From Anthropogastromicrobium sp963652495 (lineage in GTDB: Bacteria > Bacillota > Clostridia > Lachnospirales > Lachnospiraceae), in the NCBI GenBank assembly GCA_963652495.1, contig CAVJTU010000023.1, positions 1 to 36,833 on the forward strand: a DNA stretch of 36,833 bases. Reading direction: 5' to 3'. Made by a program: the position numbers and the translations under genes. Shown piece by piece: positions 31,498 to 36,833 of the stretch (within the stretch, counting starts at the first letter, position 1; each line of letters starts with the position of its first letter). The notes beneath the pieces were generated by a model, which was not told the origin of the DNA, did no database searches, and was given only the letters and a program-made list of their open reading frames with translations.

Positions 31498-32673
31498 ATG
31501 GAACAGGTAAGACTCGGAATTATCGGTGTCGGCAACATGGGAAGTGGTCACACCGCCAATATCATGGCAGGAAAAACTCCGGAGATTCGTATTACAGCTG
31601 CAGCCGATCTGCGTGAGAGCAGACGAGCGTGGGCAAAAGAAAATATGCCGGAGGGTACTGCAATTTTTGAGGACGGCGATAGCTTAATCAAATCTGGAAC
31701 CTGTGATGCCGTATTGATTGCCGTACCGCACTACGATCACCCACGTTTGGCAATGCTTGCACTGGAAAATGGTCTCCATGTAATGTGCGAGAAGCCGGCA
31801 GGCGTTTATACAAAGCAGGTAAGAGAGATGAATGAGGCTGCAGAGCGCAGCGACCGCGTATTTGGTATGATGTTCAATCAGAGAACAAATTGCATTTACA
31901 GAAAAATGCATGACATGGTACAGAGCGGTGATTATGGAAAGTTAAAGCGTGTGAACTGGATCATCACAGACTGGTACCGCACACAGGCTTATTACAATTC
32001 CGGCGGCTGGAGAGCAACCTGGGACGGTGAGGGCGGCGGTGTTTTGCTGAACCAGTGCCCGCATAACCTGGATCTGCTGCAGTGGATTTGCGGCATGCCA
32101 TCAAGAGTTCGCGCATTCTGCCATAATGGAAAGTGGCACGATATTGAGGTTGAAGACGATGTGACTGCATATCTGGAATTTCCAAATGGAGCGACAGGTG
32201 TATTTATCACGACAACAGCTGATGCACCGGGAACCAACCGTCTCGAGGTAACACTTGAAAAAGGGAAGCTGGTTGCAGAGAATGAAGAACTGAAATTCTA
32301 TGAACTTGAGATCAACGAGAGAGAACATTGCTATCAGGCAACGCAAGGTTTTGCAAAGCCGCCATGTCATGAGACAAAGTTAGAACTCGACGGAAAGAAT
32401 CCGCAGCACATCGGTGTCTTAAATGCATTTGCAGCGGCGATTCTTCGCGGTGAGCCGTTAGTGGCAGATGGTGTTGAAGGTATTCACGGACTGGAGTTGT
32501 CCAATGCAATGCATCTGTCATCCTGGCTTGGAGAAATGGTCAGCCTGCCGATTGACGAAGACCTTTTCCTCGAGAAGTTAAATGCACTTCGCGCAACTTC
32601 CAAGAAGAAAGAAAATGTACAGGATATCACATTTGATACAACTGGAAGCTACGGAAGCAAGACAAAAGAGTAA
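31498..32673 (+). CDS. Gfo/Idh/MocA-family oxidoreductase (1)
   Basis: A 391-residue NAD(P)-dependent dehydrogenase. Rossmann motif GIIGVGNMGSGH at the N-terminus, catalytic lysine K99 in MCEKPAG, and H189 in GGGVLLNQCPHNLDLLQW, the usual second catalytic residue. The family oxidises or reduces sugar hydroxyls (often C3), inositols and related compounds. AGAAGGGAG precedes ATG 31498. It is followed after 13 bases by a second member of the same family, within the AraC-controlled cassette. Confidence 0.93.
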   Translation: MEQVRLGIIGVGNMGSGHTANIMAGKTPEIRITAAADLRESRRAWAKENMPEGTAIFEDGDSLIKSGTCDAVLIAVPHYDHPRLAMLALENGLHVMCEKPAGVYTKQVREMNEAAERSDRVFGMMFNQRTNCIYRKMHDMVQSGDYGKLKRVNWIITDWYRTQAYYNSGGWRATWDGEGGGVLLNQCPHNLDLLQWICGMPSRVRAFCHNGKWHDIEVEDDVTAYLEFPNGATGVFITTTADAPGTNRLEVTLEKGKLVAENEELKFYELEINEREHCYQATQGFAKPPCHETKLELDGKNPQHIGVLNAFAAAILRGEPLVADGVEGIHGLELSNAMHLSSWLGEMVSLPIDEDLFLEKLNALRATSKKKENVQDITFDTTGSYGSKTKE

Positions 32674-32686
32674 ATGGGGGTGCCTT

Positions 32687-33694
32687 ATGAAACGTGCAGT
32701 GATTGCTGGCTGCGGCAATATCGCCGCGGTCCACGCTGCCATACTGACTGCCCAGAAAGATACAGAGCTTGTCGGTGTGGCAGATATTCATTTTGAGAAA
32801 GCAAAAAGCTATGCGGAAAAATTTCATACAAAGCCGTATGTATCACTTGAGGAGATGATTGAGGCCGAGCGCCCGGATGTACTTCATGTCTGCACACCTC
32901 ACTATCTGCATGTGCCGATGGCACAATATGCACTTGAGCGCGGCATCCATGTATTTATGGAAAAACCGCCGGCAATCACCTTTGCACAGCTCGATCAGCT
33001 AAAAGCAGCAGTTGGTGCATCTAAGGCAAAGCTTGGATTGTGTTATCAGAATCGTTATAACCCAAGCTATCGTGCGGCAAAAGAATTTATCAAGTCTGGT
33101 GAGGCTGGAAAGGTACTAGGCGCGAGAGGACTTGTCACCTGGAATCGCCCTGCTGTGTATTATACGCAGAGCGAGTGGCGCGGAAAACTCGACACGGAAG
33201 GCGGCGGTGTGCTGATCAATCAGGCCGTCCATACACTCGACTTGCTTTCCGATCTGCTTGGCAAGCCAGATTGGATTGATGCTTCGTTATCCAATCACCA
33301 TTTAAAGGGTGTCATCGAGGTGGAGGATACCTTAGAGGCTTATATCCGTTTTGGTGAAAAGGCAGCGTGTTTTTATGCAACAAATGCATACTGTGCAGAT
33401 GTTCCGCCGCTTATCGAAATTTCATGTGAGAAAGCGACAATTCGAATTGAAGACCTGGATGTCTCTTACCGCTATCCGGATGGAACTATCGTAAAGCCAG
33501 ATGTGGAGCGTCCTGTTCCAATCGGAAAGAGTTACTGGGGAAGCGGTCATACGGCATGTATCGGTGATTTTTATCAGGCACTTGAAAACAATACTGACTT
33601 TGCACTGGAACTTCGGGCGTTAGAAAATAGCATTCGCCTGATGCTTGGCGCGTATGAATCAGCGAGGGAGCATCATATTGTAGAATTTCATTGA
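32687..33694 (+). CDS. Gfo/Idh/MocA-family oxidoreductase (2)
   Basis: A 335-residue paralogue family member. Rossmann start VIAGCGNIAAVHA (last glycine replaced by alanine, seen in other members), K93 in FMEKPPA, H182 in GGGVLINQAVHTLDLLSD. I start at ATG 32687, with GGGGGTG upstream; the longer in-frame start at 32582 lies inside the previous gene. Having two such enzymes in one cassette suggests one oxidises and one reduces, or two different substrates. Confidence 0.92.
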   Translation: MKRAVIAGCGNIAAVHAAILTAQKDTELVGVADIHFEKAKSYAEKFHTKPYVSLEEMIEAERPDVLHVCTPHYLHVPMAQYALERGIHVFMEKPPAITFAQLDQLKAAVGASKAKLGLCYQNRYNPSYRAAKEFIKSGEAGKVLGARGLVTWNRPAVYYTQSEWRGKLDTEGGGVLINQAVHTLDLLSDLLGKPDWIDASLSNHHLKGVIEVEDTLEAYIRFGEKAACFYATNAYCADVPPLIEISCEKATIRIEDLDVSYRYPDGTIVKPDVERPVPIGKSYWGSGHTACIGDFYQALENNTDFALELRALENSIRLMLGAYESAREHHIVEFH

Positions 33695-33711
33695 ATAAGG
33701 AGAGATAAGAT

Positions 33712-34581
33712 ATGAAAAGACCAGTACTTTCAGGTTGCCCGATCAGCTGCTTTGCTGATGAGATTAGTGCATCGCTTGAGCGACAGATTCAAGTATTAAA
33801 TGAACTTGGAATCAAATTTGTGGAATTTCGCAGCGCAGACGGCACAGGAGTAGCCGATTTTACCGATGAAAAGGCAAAAGAGGCAAAGAAACGCCTCGAT
33901 GCTGCAGGTATTCGCGTATCTGCAGTTGGTTCTCCAATCGGAAAGATTGGCGTGAACGATGATTTTGCATCTCATATGGAAAAGCTTCAGCGTATTGAGC
34001 GCATTGCGGATATTTTTGAGACACCATATATCCGTATGTTCAGTTTTTATTTGCCAGCGCATACCGATCCGAAGGATTCCCGCGACGAGGTAATGCTTCG
34101 CATGGAGCGCATGGTGCAGGAGGCAAAGACAAATCATCTTGTTTTGCTGCATGAAAATGAGAAAGGCATTTATGGTGATAATGCAGCGAGATGTCTGGAT
34201 CTGATGAAGGAGTTTTATGGTGATCACTTTAAGGCAACCTTTGATTTTGCTAACTTTATTCAGTGTGGTCAGAATACACTCGAAGCATATGAGCTGTTAA
34301 AGCCATATATCGAGTATGTACACGTAAAAGATGCACGTTTGGCAGACGGTGAAGTCGTTCCGGCAGGAACAGGAGACGGTCAGGTAGCTGCAATCTTTGA
34401 AAAGCTTGACCAGACAGGCTTCAAGGGATACTTAAGCCTTGAACCACATCTGGCAAACTTTACGGGCTTAAACAACCTGGAAAAGGATGCCGCAGTCCGT
34501 GCAGAGAACGATACCGAGAAGGCATTTTGTGTCGCATATCGAGCACTCGAAGGACTTATTAGAAAAGAACCATTGCTTTGA
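33712..34581 (+). CDS. Sugar phosphate isomerase/epimerase-like TIM barrel (2)
   Basis: A 289-residue COG1082 TIM barrel. Predicted metal ligands are in LLHENEKGIYG, ATFDFANF, YVHVKDARL and LSLEPHLANF; PAGTGDGQV is the usual substrate loop. It differs clearly from the first barrel of the cassette, so the two are probably not redundant. AAGGAGAG precedes ATG 33712, 17 bases after the oxidoreductase stop. Last gene of the cassette; only a weak AGACG/CGTCT hairpin follows before the convergent gene. Confidence 0.9.
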   Translation: MKRPVLSGCPISCFADEISASLERQIQVLNELGIKFVEFRSADGTGVADFTDEKAKEAKKRLDAAGIRVSAVGSPIGKIGVNDDFASHMEKLQRIERIADIFETPYIRMFSFYLPAHTDPKDSRDEVMLRMERMVQEAKTNHLVLLHENEKGIYGDNAARCLDLMKEFYGDHFKATFDFANFIQCGQNTLEAYELLKPYIEYVHVKDARLADGEVVPAGTGDGQVAAIFEKLDQTGFKGYLSLEPHLANFTGLNNLEKDAAVRAENDTEKAFCVAYRALEGLIRKEPLL

Positions 34582-34653
34582 AAGTCCTGTTCCAACGTTC
34601 ACGGTTGTGTAGAAGACGATTGCTTCAGTAAAACATAGCCGTCTCGGCGCCAA

Positions 34654-36435
34654 TTACAGTTGTTCTGCACCGCATGCAAGCACCGTTTTACTCTGCGCGC
34701 GCTCTGTCATGACGCTCTCATAGAAGCGATAGCCTCCGGCAAAGTTATAGCAGTCAAAGCCGTATCCGCTTAAAATGCGGGTCGCGATGTAGCTGCGAAG
34801 ACCACTCTGACACATTACATAGATGGGCTTGGTGGAGTCAAGCTCACTGATATGATCGCGAAGCTCATCGACAGGAATATTGACAAAACCCTCTGCGTGA
34901 CCGCGGCTGTATTCGACTGCGGTTCTTGTGTCAAGTAAAGTAACACTGCCATCTTGCGGAAGAACTGCTGCATCATCCACAAAAAACTGCTTTACGACAC
35001 CATGCTTGATGTTGTCAATCATGAATCCCGCCATATTGACAGGATCTTTTGCGGAAGAGTACGGCGGTGCGTAGGAAAGATCAAGATCCATCAGCTCATC
35101 GGCTCTCATGCCAGCGCAGATCGCGGTGGCAAGTACGTCGATTCGTTTGTCCACGCCTTCAAAACCCACAATTTGTGCGCCAAGCAGGCGATATGTTTCC
35201 TTTTCAAATAAGATCTTCATGGTCATCACATGACCACCCGGATAGTAGCCGGCATGATTTGACGGAGAGAGGATCACTTTGTCAAATGAAATGCCGGCAT
35301 TTTTTGCGGCTGTTTCATTTAATCCGGTTACAGCGGCAGTCATATCAAACAGCTTGATTACGCTGCTGCCAAGGGAACCGCGAAATGCACGGTCGCCGCC
35401 GCAGATATTGTCGGCTGCAATGCGCCCCTGTTTATTGGCAGGGCCGGCAAGCGGCAGAAGAACAGACTTTTCAGAGACAAGATGCTTGACGGATACGGCA
35501 TCGCCCACTGCGTAGATATTTGGAATCGAAGTCTCCATGTGGTCATTGACAACGATCGAATCGCGAAGACCAAGCGTCAGACCTGCCGCCTTTGCAAGTG
35601 TGGTTTCCGGTTTCACACCGATCGCAAACACAGCAAAGTCCGCAGTTAAGGTACTTTGGTCAGAAAGTGTGACGGTAATACGACTAGAGTGTGAATTGGA
35701 AGCAGAATCTGAATCGGAAACGCAACCTGATTTTTCTTCTGTGCTTACATTTTCTACGCTCTGACCCAAAATCAGATGAACACCTGCCTTTCGTATCCGC
35801 GCGTGGAGAAACGAAGCCATGTCTGCATCAAAAGGATTCATCAGATGATTTGGCTTTTGGACAATTGTGACATCAATTCCCTGGCGGCTCAAATTTTCGG
35901 CAAGCTCCAGTCCAATGAAGCCACCGCCTGCAAGTACGACTGTTTTTGGATGAGTTTCTTCTATATAAGTATGGATACGAAACGTATCTTCCACTGTGCG
36001 AAGCACAAAAAGATTTGCGGCAGAGGCAAGTTCGGTATGTGCATCAGCACCAGTTTTTTTATTGATGGCGGGTAAGATCGGAATCGCACCCGGAGCCAGA
36101 AGAAGCTTGTCATAAAAGTCTTCAAATACCTCATCTGTAGTTAAATTTTTTACGGTAACACTTTTCGTTTCCGGATGAATGGCAAGCACCTCATGGCGCA
36201 CCTTCATGTCCACACGAAAGCGAGAGTAGAAACTTTGCGGTGTTTGGAGAGTCAGCGCATTCCGGTCAGTAATCACACCGCCAATATAATACGGAAGACC
36301 GCAATTGGCATAGGAAATATAGCCAGTTCGCTCGTATACGGTGATACTTGCGTGCTCGTCCAGACGTCGGATTCTGGCAGCGGCAGTGGCTCCTCCGGCA
36401 ACACCGCCAATAATAATGATTCGGTTCTTTTTCAT
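34654..36435 (-). CDS. CoA-disulfide reductase-rhodanese fusion (CoADR-RHD)
   Basis: A 593-residue FAD flavoprotein. FAD site GGVAGGATAAARIRRLDE; active cysteine C45 in YISYANCGLPYYIGG; NAD(P)H site LAGGGFIGLELAEN; second FAD motif IYAVGDAV; dimerisation domain about 330-460. Residues about 495-585 are a rhodanese domain with C542 in VMCQSGLRS. Such fusions reduce CoA disulfides, persulfides or polysulfide with NAD(P)H. A Ser/Asp-rich insert (SGCVSDSDSASNSHSSR, about 238-255) in the middle is not usual. AGGAAGGA precedes ATG 36435. No clear promoter was found upstream. Convergent with the previous cassette, no obvious partner. Confidence 0.9.
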   Translation of the reverse strand: MKKNRIIIIGGVAGGATAAARIRRLDEHASITVYERTGYISYANCGLPYYIGGVITDRNALTLQTPQSFYSRFRVDMKVRHEVLAIHPETKSVTVKNLTTDEVFEDFYDKLLLAPGAIPILPAINKKTGADAHTELASAANLFVLRTVEDTFRIHTYIEETHPKTVVLAGGGFIGLELAENLSRQGIDVTIVQKPNHLMNPFDADMASFLHARIRKAGVHLILGQSVENVSTEEKSGCVSDSDSASNSHSSRITVTLSDQSTLTADFAVFAIGVKPETTLAKAAGLTLGLRDSIVVNDHMETSIPNIYAVGDAVSVKHLVSEKSVLLPLAGPANKQGRIAADNICGGDRAFRGSLGSSVIKLFDMTAAVTGLNETAAKNAGISFDKVILSPSNHAGYYPGGHVMTMKILFEKETYRLLGAQIVGFEGVDKRIDVLATAICAGMRADELMDLDLSYAPPYSSAKDPVNMAGFMIDNIKHGVVKQFFVDDAAVLPQDGSVTLLDTRTAVEYSRGHAEGFVNIPVDELRDHISELDSTKPIYVMCQSGLRSYIATRILSGYGFDCYNFAGGYRFYESVMTERAQSKTVLACGAEQL

Positions 36436-36833
36436 AAATAAATCCTTCCTGTTCGTTTTGTGTATTGGTTTATTGCTTTATTGTTTTATCCCAAAAAACT
36501 TTTCAAAATCGAAGAAAGATAGAGACATTTCAGGAACAATGATGTATACTCACAGTAGGCAAACATGTGGTGATTTTACCCAATAAAGTCTGGATAATGA
36601 AATCTGTAAAAGGAAAACAGACACCGTCAGTATAGCGTAAAAAGGATGATTTGACAATCCGTACTGTCAGCCACGTGGAAAAAATAAGAATTATCAGGCT
36701 GCTGTGTAAAAAATACGCAGCAACTTGAAGAATCATAAAGAAAAATAAAATGATGTTGGGGTCAGAAGGCATTTTGACCCCTTTGATACCAGATTGCTAC
36801 GTGCTTTGCACTTTCGCAATCTTCAAAAACATT
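36436..36833. other. Intergenic right end with two or three hairpins
   Basis: No convincing gene. TGCTGTGTA (36700-36708) pairs with TACGCAGCA (36714-36722); on the minus strand T-rich sequence follows, so it may terminate a leftward transcript. GGGGTCA (36758-36764) pairs with TGACCCC (36775-36781), then GATACCA and another hairpin GATTGC...GCAATC (36792-36821). The GGTCA and GATACCA motifs resemble the element at 20739-20810. Confidence 0.5.

Noticed and set aside
36530..36772. An 80-codon minus-strand frame with hydrophobic stretches
   Set aside because: It runs through hairpins, has no convincing ribosome site, and its hydrophobicity is explained by A/T-rich DNA.

Overview
The window reads as chromosomal DNA of a gut-type Clostridia member, probably Lachnospiraceae. 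This rests on A/G-rich Shine-Dalgarno sites (AGGAGG type), sigma-A-like TTGACA/TATAAT promoters, many low-GC terminators, and a gene set typical of that group: AGCS symporter under a glycine riboswitch, LplB/YtcP-type oligosaccharide permeases, Gfo/Idh/MocA plus TIM-barrel cassettes, a DUF4080-like radical SAM protein and an MMPL transporter with a heptad-repeat partner. No rRNA, tRNA, CRISPR array or complete mobile element was seen. The first 48 bases hold the start of a minus-strand gene resembling TnpB.

Layout: (1) 1-2041, partial TnpB-like gene, then promoter, tandem glycine riboswitch and amino-acid:cation symporter. (2) 2110-4432, MATE exporter and MerR regulator in one minus-strand operon behind a MerR-type promoter with a 19-bp spacer. 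(3) 4502-6757, cytoplasmic heparinase II/III-like lyase. (4) 6826-7926, aldo/keto reductase behind a second 19-bp-spacer MerR-type promoter. (5) 7975-20380, the most interesting block: GH39 glycosidase; solute-binding protein, two permeases and two PepV-like M20 hydrolases; a URO-D/MtaA-like protein with a GntR/FCD regulator; and an L-cysteine desulfidase/L-serine dehydratase-like enzyme. (6) 20441-22001, broken polysaccharide-lyase-like remnant, an unrecognised protein and free-methionine-(R)-sulfoxide reductase. (7) 22122-27425, TetR regulator divergent from an MMPL transporter and its secreted partner. (8) 27512-29384, radical SAM protein. (9) 29381-34581, AraC regulator divergent from a four-gene cassette of two TIM-barrel and two Gfo/Idh/MocA proteins. 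(10) 34654-36435, CoA-disulfide-reductase/rhodanese fusion.

How it fits together: in block 5, three transcription units start from near-identical promoters (TTGCAT or TTGCTT, 17-bp spacer, TATAGT or TATAAA). Each is followed within 7-12 bp by a 19-bp operator whose best copy is the perfect inverted repeat TTACTAAT-ATG-ATTAGTAA. A fourth, rearranged copy precedes the desulfidase-like gene. The GntR/FCD gene lies inside one of these units, so I infer a self-contained regulon importing an oligosaccharide or glycan-peptide conjugate and cleaving it in the cytoplasm into sugar and amino-acid parts. The substrate is not known. The AraC cassette of block 9 looks like an oxidative (3-keto-glycoside type) deglycosylation module; that is also inference.
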